Positions 28,687 to 37,145 of a DNA stretch of 43,796 nt are shown piece by piece. The stretch spans positions 1 through 43,796 of the forward strand of contig JAUNJM010000010.1 in assembly GCA_030533265.1 (NCBI GenBank), written 5' to 3'. Below the pieces are notes generated by a model. That model was not told the DNA's origin. It saw nothing but the letters and a program-made list of their open reading frames with translations, and made no database searches. Source of the stretch: Ruminococcus sp. (lineage in GTDB: Bacteria > Bacillota > Clostridia > Oscillospirales > Ruminococcaceae). How positions within the stretch are numbered: position 1 is the stretch's first letter; each line of letters starts with the position of its first letter. Position numbers and translations under genes: made by a program.

Positions 28687-29238
28687 TTACTTTCTGCATT
28701 CAACACAGATTTTGCTTGTCGGCAAATCAAGCGCAACAGATGCTGCCCTTAAAACACGTTCATTAAGACTCACATCTCCTCCTCCCTGACAGACTATCAC
28801 CACTCCACTTATCTGAGGCTTGATAATTTTCCTCACAAGTGCATCTTTTCTGCCATTTTGTTCAATCATGACTATCTCGTTCTTATATTGTTCTGAATTT
28901 TTCTCACCGTCCTTGTCAATATCCGTATCAAGCTCCTCGGCATAAACATATTCGGTAGTCCCCTCAATAGTGACCATCACTTCCACTGAGCCGACGCCTC
29001 TTATTTCACCGAGAATCTTACACAGCTCCGATTCTATCTGACGTTTGTATTCAAACGTATCCTCTGTTACAGGATCATTTGATATCGCCTTTGAAGTATC
29101 ATCAGTATCTTCGTCAGGCATCAGCTCCGAAAGCATTATAAGCAAAATCCCACACACACCAAGAATCACAATTAGCTTTGTTCGATTCTGTAATGCAAAT
29201 AACCCTTTGAGCTTGTCAAAATATCCTTTAATCTTCAC
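28687..29238 (-). CDS. spoIIIAG: Stage III sporulation protein AG, 183 aa
   Basis: I choose GTG 29238, after AAGGAGGA; an upstream TTG frame would run through this site. One membrane segment lies at residues 20-42 (TKLIVILGVCGILLIMLSEL). The outside domain is of the ring-building type: IESELCKILGEIRGVGSVEV, a beta insert, then VVIVCQGGGDVSLNERVLRA. SpoIIIAG forms a large ring in the mother-cell membrane that is part of the channel toward the forespore. The gene overlaps spoIIIAF by 11 bases. Confidence 0.93.
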   Translation of the reverse strand: MKIKGYFDKLKGLFALQNRTKLIVILGVCGILLIMLSELMPDEDTDDTSKAISNDPVTEDTFEYKRQIESELCKILGEIRGVGSVEVMVTIEGTTEYVYAEELDTDIDKDGEKNSEQYKNEIVMIEQNGRKDALVRKIIKPQISGVVIVCQGGGDVSLNERVLRAASVALDLPTSKICVECRK

Positions 29239-29719
29239 TGCTGTCCTCCTTGACAAATATTATCTCAGAATCAGGCAGCCTTTCTTTGATTATCTTTTTG
29301 ATTTCTTGTCGTTCCATATCAGTAACACCATTTTCATAAATCATGACTTTTTTTATTTCTAAAGAATTATATTCACCAAGCTCAGATTCTATGACAATTT
29401 TATCAATAGTTATACCACGTTGTTTTATCCGTTCTGAGATTACCTCCTCTACATTTTCCGATGAACGTTCAATATACATCTGCTCAAAATCCTCGTTGAG
29501 CTTTTCATATTCATCACTTTCCATGAGATCTTCCACCGAATTCAAATCAAGCTTGAAGCCCTCACTCACAAACGGAGCAAAAATCCCCAGTATAAGTACA
29601 AGAGCAAGTATCAAAGCGAACTGTTTTTTTAGCTTGCCCTCAGGAGCAGCCATATCTGTAAGACTGCTCACAACTCCTACTACACAAGCTGTCAGAATCG
29701 CAGATTTTAATATGTCCAT
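29228..29719 (-). CDS. spoIIIAF: Stage III sporulation protein AF, 163 aa
   Basis: Two membrane segments are visible near residues 5-22 and 32-52 (FALILALVLILGIFAPFVSE). A C-terminal ring-building-like domain follows, with VEEVISERIKQRGITIDKIV and VTDMERQEIKKIIKERLPDS. SpoIIIAF belongs to the mother-cell membrane complex of the SpoIIIA-SpoIIQ channel. The length is normal for clostridial AF. It is preceded by spoIIIAE with a four-base gap. Confidence 0.9.
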   Translation of the reverse strand: MDILKSAILTACVVGVVSSLTDMAAPEGKLKKQFALILALVLILGIFAPFVSEGFKLDLNSVEDLMESDEYEKLNEDFEQMYIERSSENVEEVISERIKQRGITIDKIVIESELGEYNSLEIKKVMIYENGVTDMERQEIKKIIKERLPDSEIIFVKEDSSED

Positions 29720-29723
29720 GTTT

Positions 29724-30872
29724 TTAAACCCCTATATTCATTGCAGTAAGCATAAGCAGTGCCGTTGCGATCACAAAGACTAAAGAAAAACATATCACAA
29801 CACTCAGTCCGATAGACATTACAGCATTGGTGCTTTTGAGAAATTCACTGCACTCTTTCTGTCCAAACAAGTCACTTATCATCTGAGAAAGAGATATTAT
29901 AAACTTTATCGCAATAATGCTCAGTATCGGTTTGAGAACCATAATACAGATTATGATTATGCCTATCGTTCCGAGTCCTGTTCGTATAACACCAACACTG
30001 CTGTGGATCGTGGAATAAGCCTCCGAAACAGCACCACCTATCACAGGAATAAAGCTCGATGCTGCAAATTTCACTGCCCTTGTCGCAAGAGAATCTGTTG
30101 CCGTACCTGAAAAGCCCTGAATGGTGAGCAATCCAACAAAAATTGTCATCATTCCACCCATTATCCACTGACATGCTTTTTTTATCGACTCTGATGTACC
30201 ACTGAATTGCAGATTCGGATTTATAGCCGATACAAGAGAAGTTGCAAGAACTATGCTCAGAAAGGGCATTATCACATGATTTGAAATATATCCTATCATC
30301 TCACAGATAAACAACGTTGTCGCATAGTAGCTTCCCGAAGCCGTAACGCTTCCTCCAACTGCCACAATGCTCGAAAAAACAGGTATATATGCCATCATAA
30401 ATTCGGATAACCGTTCAAGTGAAGAGCGTATCACCTCAACGCTTGAGTATATTGTATCAAACATAACCGTTATAATAGAAAGAACTGCAATAATATTAAA
30501 AGTCCTTGTTACCGATGATGCCTCCGGCGCTAAGCTCTTTGCAACAACGCATAATATCGTTATAACAATTATCTTGCCAAGCATCACCATAGGCTTTTTC
30601 AGCACGTCCGTAAAAGATGATACTATGCTTTCAATAACAGAGCCAATTGATATTTTTGAAATACTCTCAGGCTTTTCAAGAGATATTTCCTGCTCCTGAA
30701 GTATCCTGTTGACATCATCATCTGTTGCACTTTCTATTTCCTGAGCAATATCATCAGCTATCTGCTGATAATCCTCCTGCTGTGAAACATCCTGCTCATT
30801 TTGTGCGTATGCAGGAATACTACACCAGCCAAACAGCAGTAACACCAAGATCAATAAACCTGTTTTTTTCAT
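29724..30872 (-). CDS. spoIIIAE: Stage III sporulation protein AE, 382 aa
   Basis: The protein begins with a signal peptide (MKKTGLLILVLLLFGWCSIP, with AYA as cleavage region) and carries multiple membrane segments from residue 90 to the end. Conserved features of SpoIIIAE include SFIPVIGGAVSEAYSTIHSS and the loop VGVIRTGLGTIGIIIICI. It is a polytopic membrane component of the channel between mother cell and forespore, and it may act as a permease. The start overlaps spoIIIAD by four bases. Confidence 0.94.
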   Translation of the reverse strand: MKKTGLLILVLLLFGWCSIPAYAQNEQDVSQQEDYQQIADDIAQEIESATDDDVNRILQEQEISLEKPESISKISIGSVIESIVSSFTDVLKKPMVMLGKIIVITILCVVAKSLAPEASSVTRTFNIIAVLSIITVMFDTIYSSVEVIRSSLERLSEFMMAYIPVFSSIVAVGGSVTASGSYYATTLFICEMIGYISNHVIMPFLSIVLATSLVSAINPNLQFSGTSESIKKACQWIMGGMMTIFVGLLTIQGFSGTATDSLATRAVKFAASSFIPVIGGAVSEAYSTIHSSVGVIRTGLGTIGIIIICIMVLKPILSIIAIKFIISLSQMISDLFGQKECSEFLKSTNAVMSIGLSVVICFSLVFVIATALLMLTAMNIGV

Positions 30873-31258
30873 ATTAACAACGCTTCCACAATCCCAATAA
30901 GCACCCTGAACAACGGTAAAGCTGTCACCACCATTGCAATACGTCCTGCCAGCTCAAGCTGTGACGCAACAGCACCCTCTCCACAGTCACGACAACAATC
31001 ACAGCTAAGCTGAGTTATATAGCATATCCCAAGCCCCTTGAAAATGATAGTAATATAATCATCGTCCATATCAGCCAGTAAGAACAGCTCTCTTATAGTA
31101 GATGTCACATCTGTTATCTCACCGATCACTTTCATCACAATTATGCAAACCGTACAAAGCATTACTGCAATTTTTATCTCACCTGCGTCTTTTTCAAGCA
31201 CCTTACAGATTATACAGGCTACCAGACTAAAGCCTGCTATCATAATAATATCCATCAA
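30869..31258 (-). CDS. spoIIIAD: Stage III sporulation protein AD, 129 aa
   Basis: The protein has four predicted membrane segments (residues 3-18, 27-45, 60-78 and 103-128) and the conserved stretch ITIIFKGLGICYITQLSCDCCRDCGEGAVA (seen here as KGLGICYITQL and CRDCGEGAVAS). SpoIIIAD is a small polytopic component of the mother-cell part of the channel and resembles parts of type III secretion export gates. It overlaps spoIIIAC by four bases, so both are probably co-translated. Confidence 0.93.
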   Translation of the reverse strand: MMDIIMIAGFSLVACIICKVLEKDAGEIKIAVMLCTVCIIVMKVIGEITDVTSTIRELFLLADMDDDYITIIFKGLGICYITQLSCDCCRDCGEGAVASQLELAGRIAMVVTALPLFRVLIGIVEALLI

Positions 31259-31452
31259 ACCAAACCAAAAACGGACTTAATCGTATCAAAAAGATCTGCT
31301 ATCTGATTAACTATCATCATAAGCACAACGATGAGTCCTGCAAGTGTTGTCATCATCGCCTGTTCATCACGCTCAGCACGTTTAAGTAACAAGTTCAACA
31401 CGGCTACAATTATACCTATTGCAGCAATTTTAAATACCAGATCAACGTCCAT
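31255..31452 (-). CDS. spoIIIAC: Stage III sporulation protein AC, 65 aa
   Basis: ATG 31452 follows AAAGGACGG. The protein has two membrane segments (residues 4-22 and 33-52) and reads DVDLVFKIAAIGIIVAVLNL then LLKRAERDEQAMMTTLAGLI, which is the highly conserved SpoIIIAC pattern. Its length is normal. It acts with AD in the membrane part of the channel needed for forespore sigma-G activity. Confidence 0.94.
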   Translation of the reverse strand: MDVDLVFKIAAIGIIVAVLNLLLKRAERDEQAMMTTLAGLIVVLMMIVNQIADLFDTIKSVFGLV

Positions 31453-31483
31453 TTTATCTCTACCGTCCTTTCAAAGCCCGTCC

Positions 31484-31978
31484 TCAAACCAGAATAACAG
31501 CCAGAAATGCTCCTCCCAATGCTCCGAGAGAATTATAGAGTCTGCATTTTTGCACACTCTCTGCTCTGAGAGTATTCAGCCTGTCCGAAAAATATGCCAT
31601 ATACTTTTTAGCCATTGCTATTTGCCCGTCAAGATCACAAGTCCCGAACTGCTTAAAAAATCCAAAAAGCTTTTCCGATTCCTGAGTATCAAGACCGTCT
31701 TTATTTGCCCTGACAGCTTCCAATACCTTTTCCCGTATTTCAGGGCTACCGGTATCAATATCAAGAAATTTCAGTCCACCGAAAAGTGTACTTTCCTTTA
31801 AATGCAGGATAAGTTCAGGGTATGTAACTGCACTGAAGTTCATAAGCATTATCGTTTCTGTGAACATATCGTTCAGCAATTCAAGAGTTGCAATATGCCT
31901 TTTGAACTTTGATGACATCGAAAACCCACAGCTTATACCTGCAAGCATTATTAAGATTATACCTGTAAATTTAACCAC
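31484..31978 (-). CDS. spoIIIAB: Stage III sporulation protein AB, 164 aa
   Basis: The N-terminal membrane segment (residues 3-18, FTGIILIMLAGISCGFSM) and the C-terminal one (LYNSLGALGGAFLAVILV) flank a helical cytoplasmic domain similar to type II secretion protein F. The pattern LELLNDMFTETIMLMNFSAV and CRLYNSLGALGG is typical. SpoIIIAB is thought to link the SpoIIIAA ATPase to the channel. It starts 11 bases after spoIIIAA ends. Confidence 0.92.
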   Translation of the reverse strand: MVKFTGIILIMLAGISCGFSMSSKFKRHIATLELLNDMFTETIMLMNFSAVTYPELILHLKESTLFGGLKFLDIDTGSPEIREKVLEAVRANKDGLDTQESEKLFGFFKQFGTCDLDGQIAMAKKYMAYFSDRLNTLRAESVQKCRLYNSLGALGGAFLAVILV

Positions 31979-31988
31979 TCTGTCACCC

Positions 31989-32915
31989 TCATAGCTTGTA
32001 AAAGCTTACAAGCTGACCACAAACCGAGCCTGTCCCTAAAATCCCTGCATAGTCAAAAACCTTTTCTTTCATCAGTTTGGAAATTGCAGGACGTTTTTTC
32101 ATCTCATCAAAGCTTCCTGCATGACAAGTAGCAACCAGCTTCACACCCGAATTCACAGCATATTCCAACGCCGATAAATCTCCCTTTGCACCAATCTCAT
32201 CACACACAAGTATAGTCGGTGACATGACCTTGACTGCAATAGTTATACCGTCATATTTATCGTAACAGTTGAAAATATCGGTCATTTCTCCAACATTATT
32301 CTGTGGAACACCATCCTTTGAAGCCGATAATTCATTACGCTCATCAATAAGTGAAATCCGGTACTTTCCCCCAAGAATCCTGCACAGATCCCTCAGAACA
32401 GTAGTCTTTCCACAAGCAGGAGGTCCACCGATGAGAAGCGATGCAGGACCATCTGAAAAAGCCTTTCTGTAAACATCTTCACCTGCACCGATAATTTCCC
32501 TTGCAATGCGTATGTTCACTGAGGATATATGCTTGACCGAGTCAACGCTGTTATAATCGGAATCTAAAATAGCTGTACCACAAAAGCCTACTCTGTTTCC
32601 TCCATCAATAGTTATGTATCCGTTGGAAATTTCCATATGATAGCTATGCAGCGAGTTCCTGAAAGCACGCTTATAAGCTGTGTCAATGTCCTCAAAAGTC
32701 ACGTTCACTGCATTTTCACAGGTGTTTTGCAGCTTGCCGTCACAGGTGACAAAATACTCCTTACCAAATAGATTTGCCGTCAGCCTTCTGCCAAGTCTGA
32801 GTCTTATTTCCTGAATATGCTCACGTTCAAGCTCAGAAATACTGAAAACTGCACTTCTGATTTTCGGTGTCAGCAGTTCGCAGGCAGAACCGAGCTTGTT
32901 TTTTCCACACAGCAT
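31989..32915 (-). CDS. spoIIIAA: Stage III sporulation protein AA, ATPase, 308 aa
   Basis: ATG 32915 follows GGGAGGT. The ATPase domain has Walker A GGPPACGKTT at 163-172 and Walker B PTILVCDEIG near 232-241. The N-terminal third (EHIQEIRLRLGRRLTANLFG) is family-specific. The protein is related to secretion ATPases of the VirB11/GspE type and hydrolyses ATP on the mother-cell side to support transport into the forespore. It is the first gene of the operon and has a sigma-E-like promoter upstream. Confidence 0.94.
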   Translation of the reverse strand: MLCGKNKLGSACELLTPKIRSAVFSISELEREHIQEIRLRLGRRLTANLFGKEYFVTCDGKLQNTCENAVNVTFEDIDTAYKRAFRNSLHSYHMEISNGYITIDGGNRVGFCGTAILDSDYNSVDSVKHISSVNIRIAREIIGAGEDVYRKAFSDGPASLLIGGPPACGKTTVLRDLCRILGGKYRISLIDERNELSASKDGVPQNNVGEMTDIFNCYDKYDGITIAVKVMSPTILVCDEIGAKGDLSALEYAVNSGVKLVATCHAGSFDEMKKRPAISKLMKEKVFDYAGILGTGSVCGQLVSFYKL

Positions 32916-32946
32916 GTCTACTACCTCCCATCATTTCACCTAACAC

Positions 32947-32975
32947 ATACTATGCTGATTCCGCCTCTCATATTC
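32947..32975 (-). promoter_or_regulatory. Sigma-E-like promoter of spoIIIA
   Basis: On the minus strand GAATATG (32,975-32,969), a 14-base spacer and CATAGTAT (32,954-32,947) resemble the mother-cell sigma-E consensus. The transcript would start about 25 bases before the spoIIIAA ATG. spoIIIA is a known sigma-E operon in sporulating Firmicutes. Confidence 0.6.
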
Positions 32976-32999
32976 CGGACAATCTTTCAGGGCATAAAA

Positions 33000-33030
33000 A
33001 AAGTGACCAAGCGTTAAGCTTAGTCACTTT
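33000..33030 (-). terminator. Intrinsic terminator after the SCIFF maturase gene
   Basis: AAAGTGAC-AAGC and GCTT-GTCACTTT form a 12-13-base stem with one mismatch, followed by a run of T on the minus strand. It lies 11 bases after the maturase stop and isolates spoIIIA from the SCIFF operon. Confidence 0.9.
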
Positions 33031-33040
33031 CAGATTAATT

Positions 33041-34414
33041 TTATTCAGCCGAGTCAAGCATACTTACTGCTTTCATCATGATAGCACATTCAAGACGTTT
33101 TTTCTGTATCTGGCATGAAAGCTTGTGGGCATTGTGAATATCACCTGCATAAATGTAGTTATTTGCATTGCAACCACCACTGCAATAGAATTTTGCCCAG
33201 CACTTTTTACATTCAGGTTTTGAATACACATGAGTTGATGCAAAAGTGTTCTTGATGTCAGTATTGAATGTTCCGTCATGAAGATTACCCATTTTGAAAT
33301 CATCAATTCCAACGAACTGATGACATGGGAAAATATCACCGTCAGGCGTTATCGCAACATACTCATTTCCGCAACCACAGCCTCTTAAACGCTTGATAGC
33401 ACAAGGTCCCTGGTCAAGATCGAGCATAAAATGGAAGAAGTTTATAAACTTGCCTTCACTTTTAATTTTCTGAATCTTTTCAGCAAGCACTTCATACTCT
33501 TTGAAAATCTTAGGCAGATCAGCCTCAGTTATCGCATAAGGCTCACTTGAATCAGCCATAACAGGTTCAACTGAAATCTGGTCAAAGCCCATATCATAAA
33601 GATGCATAACATCCTCAGAAAAATCAAGGTTATATTTAGTATAAGTACCTCTTACATAATAATCCTTGTCCTTGCCACGCTTTTCGACAAGTTTCATATA
33701 ATTTGGAATTATCTTGTCATAACAACCAGTGCCGTCAACACGTTTTCTAAGACGGTCATTAACCTGTTTTCTGCCGTCGATTGAAAGTACCACGTTTGAC
33801 ATTTCCTCATTGATAAAATCAATATTGTCATCATTGAGGAGCATACCATTTGTTGTAATGGTGAATCTGAACTTCTTTGAACATTCCTGCTCTCTTGAAC
33901 GAGCATATTTAACTATCTGCTTTACGACCTCAAAATTCATAAGCGGCTCTCCGCCAAAGAAATCAAGCTCAAGGAACTTTCTGTCGCCTGAATTTTCGAT
34001 AAGAAAATCAATAGCTTTCTTACCCGTTTCAAAGTCCATAAGCTTTCTGCCTACACCAAAATCTCCTGTTGAAGCAAAGCAATATTCACATCTCAGATTA
34101 CAGTCATGTGCAATATGAAGACACATTGCCTTTATAGGAGATGCAACAGATGTGAGTGCAAACTTCTCATAATCGTCCTCACTGAAGAGTATCCTGTCGT
34201 TATAAAGCTCTCTCAGCTCAGCATAACACTCCTCGATCTCCTCAGCAGGATAAGCCTTTGAAAGCTTGTCCATTGCATGTTTCGGACACTTTTCATCAAA
34301 TGGCGGTTCAACATTGTCAAGGAGATCATAAGTCAGATCATCAACGATATGTACTCCACCACTGTTGACATCAAGCAGTACATTAAATCCGGAAAGTTTA
34401 AATTTATGTATCAT
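33041..34414 (-). CDS. scfB: SCIFF ranthipeptide radical SAM maturase, 457 aa
   Basis: The radical SAM cluster motif CNLRCEYC is at residues 105-112. A C-terminal SPASM domain follows, with Cys residues in GCGCGNEYVAITPDGDIFPC and then CKKCWAKFYCSGGCNANNY. The protein matches the six-Cys-in-45 modification enzymes, which form thioether bonds from Cys sulphur to acceptor residues of the SCIFF peptide (ranthipeptides). The N-terminal part holds a peptide-binding domain (residues 1-90). The peptide gene lies 82 bases upstream, separated by a terminator. Confidence 0.95.
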   Translation of the reverse strand: MIHKFKLSGFNVLLDVNSGGVHIVDDLTYDLLDNVEPPFDEKCPKHAMDKLSKAYPAEEIEECYAELRELYNDRILFSEDDYEKFALTSVASPIKAMCLHIAHDCNLRCEYCFASTGDFGVGRKLMDFETGKKAIDFLIENSGDRKFLELDFFGGEPLMNFEVVKQIVKYARSREQECSKKFRFTITTNGMLLNDDNIDFINEEMSNVVLSIDGRKQVNDRLRKRVDGTGCYDKIIPNYMKLVEKRGKDKDYYVRGTYTKYNLDFSEDVMHLYDMGFDQISVEPVMADSSEPYAITEADLPKIFKEYEVLAEKIQKIKSEGKFINFFHFMLDLDQGPCAIKRLRGCGCGNEYVAITPDGDIFPCHQFVGIDDFKMGNLHDGTFNTDIKNTFASTHVYSKPECKKCWAKFYCSGGCNANNYIYAGDIHNAHKLSCQIQKKRLECAIMMKAVSMLDSAE

Positions 34415-34450
34415 AAAAAATCAACCTTTCGATAGTATTGTCACAAAAAA

Positions 34451-34476
34451 TTAAAGGGACATAAATGCCCCTTTAA
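34451..34476 (-). terminator. Terminator/attenuator between SCIFF peptide and maturase genes
   Basis: TTAAAGGG and CCCTTTAA form an eight-base stem with a ten-base loop, followed by TTTTTT on the minus strand. It lies between the two genes of one operon, so most transcripts would end after the peptide gene and a fraction continue to the maturase. That would give excess substrate over enzyme. Confidence 0.85.
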
Positions 34477-34496
34477 CATAAAGCCATGAAAAAATA

Positions 34497-34640
34497 TTAT
34501 GCTTCTCTTTCGCACTTCTGGTTAGCAACAGTGCATGAAGTCTTGCAAGCAGACTGACAAGAAGCCTGACACTTACCACAGCCACCCTTAGTTGCTGTCT
34601 GTTTCAAGTTTGCTTTATTGATAGTCTTAATATGCTTCAT
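34497..34640 (-). CDS. scfA: SCIFF ranthipeptide precursor, 47 aa, six cysteines
   Basis: ATG 34640 follows GGAGG. The peptide has a basic leader (MKHIKTINKANLKQTATKGG) and a core with six Cys at 21, 24, 28, 32, 36 and 43. The spacing is typical of the six-Cys-in-45 (SCIFF) family, which is nearly universal in Clostridia. The maturase crosslinks these Cys to other residues. The function in the cell is not settled; quorum-type signalling has been proposed in clostridia. A longer frame upstream is not credible. Confidence 0.95.
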   Translation of the reverse strand: MKHIKTINKANLKQTATKGGCGKCQASCQSACKTSCTVANQKCEREA

Positions 34641-34673
34641 AACATTTCCTCCATAAAATTTTTTGATAAAATT

Positions 34674-34682
34674 ATTATAGCA
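34674..34682 (-). promoter_or_regulatory. Extended -10 promoter of the SCIFF operon
   Basis: TGCTATAAT on the minus strand is an extended -10 box 34 bases upstream of the peptide start. No convincing -35 box is present, which is common with a TG extension. Confidence 0.5.
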
Positions 34683-34740
34683 CAATAGCCATTTACGTTT
34701 ATGAATTATCGGTGAACGTATAATTAAATTTCCTGCAATT

Positions 34741-35148
34741 CTAAGAAAAACGACTGTTTTTGCTGTTGACACCGACAATTCCACCGACAGCTCCGCAAAC
34801 AATAGTAAGTAAAAGCTTTAATGATGGCGAAAAGCCTGCAATGGTGCGTATAAAAAACATACTGATCATAAGTATCACAAAGAACATGAATAAAGAACAG
34901 ATTACACCCATAAGAAGCCCGTTTTTCCTGCGTTTTTTAGCAGCAAAATATCCTCCTGCATACGCTCCGACACACAGTGCCACGCATGAAAGCACCGTTA
35001 CAATACTATCGTTCACATCAATTTTTGATATTATAAAAGCAAAAACGAGGATGCACAACAGAATCACTGCAAAACCTCCGATTGATGATAACAATATGTT
35101 TGCAACAACAGCTGATTTCCCATTAAAAACCCGTCTTTTTCTCGGCAT
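34741..35148 (-). CDS. TIGR04086-type small membrane protein, 135 aa
   Basis: I choose ATG 35148 (MPRKRRVFNGKSAVVANILL), eight bases after GGGAG. Four membrane segments are visible at about 12-40, 48-68, 78-100 and 108-126. The pattern GAYAGGYFAAKKRRKNGLLM is typical of TIGR04086 proteins, which lie beside SCIFF and YajC genes in Clostridia. The function is unknown. Gene neighbourhood suggests a link with SCIFF export or membrane protein secretion. Confidence 0.85.
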   Translation of the reverse strand: MPRKRRVFNGKSAVVANILLSSIGGFAVILLCILVFAFIISKIDVNDSIVTVLSCVALCVGAYAGGYFAAKKRRKNGLLMGVICSLFMFFVILMISMFFIRTIAGFSPSLKLLLTIVCGAVGGIVGVNSKNSRFS

Positions 35149-35269
35149 ACAACTCACTCCCAAGCAAATTATACAGCAAAACCATTTCATTAAGAAAATG
35201 CATTCTCTCAATAAAACAGTATCACTATATTATTTTATTTGCAAAGCCAAAAAAGTATACCAAAAAATA

Positions 35270-35297
35270 AAGACCTGTCATTTTTCAGACAAGTCTT
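35270..35297 (-). terminator. Intrinsic terminator after yajC
   Basis: AAGACTTGTC and GACAGGTCTT form a ten-base stem with one wobble pair, followed by TATTTTTT on the minus strand. It lies 10 bases after the yajC stop codon. Confidence 0.9.
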
Positions 35298-35307
35298 CGT
35301 GTTTCAA

Positions 35308-35628
35308 TTAATTATCGTGAATAGTTTCAACCTTAGCGATTGCCCACTTTTTAACACGGATCTTACTTCTATCTCCACCTGTTTCGATAACAACAGTATC
35401 ATCCTTGATTGAGAAAACGATACCAACGATTCCACCGTTTGTTATAACCTCGTCACCGATCTCAAGAGCATCTCTCATAGCTGCATCTTTTTTCTCCTGC
35501 TTTTTCTGTGGACGAATGATAAAGAAATAGAAAAAAGCAATGATAAGAACAAGCGGAATGAGTGTTACAAATGTTCCAAGTCCACCTGGATTAGCCTGAG
35601 TTCCGGTCAAAATTGTTGTAATATTCAT
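35308..35628 (-). CDS. yajC: YajC, preprotein translocase accessory subunit, 106 aa
   Basis: I choose ATG 35628 (MNITTILTGTQANPGG), nine bases after GGAGGA. The membrane segment is at residues 20-42 (TLIPLVLIIAFFYFFIIRPQ), followed by the conserved QKKQEKKDAAMRDALEIGDE and the Tudor-like ITNGGIVGIVFSIKDDTVVI. YajC binds SecDF and assists SecYEG-dependent export. In Firmicutes its exact role is less clear. It is transcribed alone, before a terminator. Confidence 0.95.
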   Translation of the reverse strand: MNITTILTGTQANPGGLGTFVTLIPLVLIIAFFYFFIIRPQKKQEKKDAAMRDALEIGDEVITNGGIVGIVFSIKDDTVVIETGGDRSKIRVKKWAIAKVETIHDN

Positions 35629-35726
35629 AAAATTTAGTCCTCCATTTGACAAAAATTAATACACATTTATTATATCATACTAATTTTTGATTTTCAATAG
35701 TTTTCAGAAATTTTTTGCCAAGAAAA

Positions 35727-35752
35727 ATCGGAGTAAAATACATTACTCCGAT
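35727..35752 (-). terminator. Intrinsic terminator of the nfnAB operon
   Basis: ATCGGAGTAA and TTACTCCGAT form a perfect ten-base stem with a six-base loop, followed by TTTTTC on the minus strand. It begins eight bases after the nfnB stop. Confidence 0.92.
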
Positions 35753-35759
35753 AAAAATT

Positions 35760-37145
35760 TCATTTTCCCTGAATATACTTGTCAATAGCTGAAGCTGCAG
35801 TTTTTCCAGCACCCATAGCAAGGATAACCGTTGCTGCACCTGTAACAGCGTCACCACCTGCATAAACACCCTCTTTGGTTGTCGCCATATCGTCCTGATT
35901 AACGATAAGACAACCTCTGCTATTGGCTTCAAGGCCCTCTGTAGTACTTCTGATAAGTGGGTTAGGAGATGTTCCGATAGCCATGATAACAGTATCAACA
36001 TAAAGAACATAGTTAGAACCCTTGACTTCAACAGGACGACGTCTGCCACTTTCGTCAGGCTCACCAAGCTCCATTTTAACACATTCGATACCACTTACGT
36101 TACCATTCTCGTCGCCAAGCACCTTGACAGGATTGTTAAGCACCATGAATTCAATGCCCTCTTCCATTGCGTGATGAACCTCCTCACGTCTGGCAGGCAT
36201 TTCGTCAAGTGAACGTCTGTAAACAATATAAACGTGTTGGGCTCCAAGTCGCATAGCTGACCTTGCAGCATCCATTGCAACGTTACCACCACCGACAACG
36301 GCAACGGATTCCGACTTCTTGATAGGAGTGTCATAATCTTCAAGATAAGCCTTCATAAGATTGATTCTGGTGAGATACTCGTTAGCAGAGTATACACCGA
36401 CAAGACCTTCGCCTTCAATCCCCATGAATCTTGGAAGTCCTGCACCCGAACCGATAAATACCGCTTCATAACCTGCATCTATAAGCTCATCAACAGAAAG
36501 CACCTTACCGATAACCATGTTTGTCATTATCTTGACTCCCATGTCTTTAAGATTATCAATTTCTTTCTGAACAATAGCCTTTGGAAGTCTGAACTCAGGA
36601 ATACCATACATAAGCACACCACCAGCAGTGTGGAACGCCTCATAAATTGTAACATCATAACCAAGCTTAGCAAGATCACCTGCACAAGTAAGGCTTGAAG
36701 GCCCTGCTCCGACAATAGCAACCTTGTGACCGTTTGATACAGGCTTTTCATTCGCAACAGCCTTGTCCATCATGTAATCAGCACAGAATCTTTCAAGACG
36801 TCCGATAGCAACAGGCTCACCCTTGATACCCCTGACGCACTTTGATTCACACTGTCTTTCCTGTGGGCAAACTCTTCCGCTTACTGCAGGAAGGCTGTTT
36901 GTAGACTTAATTATCTTATATGCTTCTTCAAATTCACCTGCTGCAACCTTTGCAATAAATTCAGGTATCCTTACACTTACAGGACAACCACTTACGCAAG
37001 GCATATTTTTGCAGTTAAGACATCTTGTTGCCTCTTCCATAGCCTGCTCTTTAGTATATCCCAGGCTGACTTCTTTAAAATTTCTTGCTCTTACCTTTGG
37101 ATCCTGTTCTGCGACAGGAGTTTTAGTCAAGCTCATGTTTGGCAT
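35760..37145 (-). CDS. nfnB: NfnB-type subunit of NADH-dependent ferredoxin:NADP+ oxidoreductase (GltA-like), 461 aa
   Basis: I choose ATG 37145 after GAGGTG; this overlaps the nfnA stop by one base (TAATG). The N-terminal domain binds two 4Fe-4S clusters (CLNCKNMPCVSGCPVSVRIP and CPQERQCESKCVRG). Two dinucleotide-binding domains follow, with VAIVGAGPSSLTCAGDLAKL for FAD and VAVVGGGNVAMDAARSAMRL for NADPH. Size and pairing with the FAD/2Fe-2S subunit match NfnB, which bifurcates electrons between NADP, NAD and ferredoxin in Clostridia. A role as a glutamate synthase small subunit is less likely because no large subunit is next to it. Confidence 0.9.
   Translation of the reverse strand: MPNMSLTKTPVAEQDPKVRARNFKEVSLGYTKEQAMEEATRCLNCKNMPCVSGCPVSVRIPEFIAKVAAGEFEEAYKIIKSTNSLPAVSGRVCPQERQCESKCVRGIKGEPVAIGRLERFCADYMMDKAVANEKPVSNGHKVAIVGAGPSSLTCAGDLAKLGYDVTIYEAFHTAGGVLMYGIPEFRLPKAIVQKEIDNLKDMGVKIMTNMVIGKVLSVDELIDAGYEAVFIGSGAGLPRFMGIEGEGLVGVYSANEYLTRINLMKAYLEDYDTPIKKSESVAVVGGGNVAMDAARSAMRLGAQHVYIVYRRSLDEMPARREEVHHAMEEGIEFMVLNNPVKVLGDENGNVSGIECVKMELGEPDESGRRRPVEVKGSNYVLYVDTVIMAIGTSPNPLIRSTTEGLEANSRGCLIVNQDDMATTKEGVYAGGDAVTGAATVILAMGAGKTAASAIDKYIQGK

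Noticed and set aside
34760-35311. Plus-strand open frame opposite the TIGR04086 and yajC region
   Set aside because: It crosses terminators and intergenic DNA and mirrors hydrophobic coding sequence. No ribosome site was found.
35760-37145. Glutamate synthase small subunit (GltD)
   Set aside because: The domain pattern alone would fit, but there is no large subunit nearby, and the overlapping partner gene is the NfnA/SudB type.
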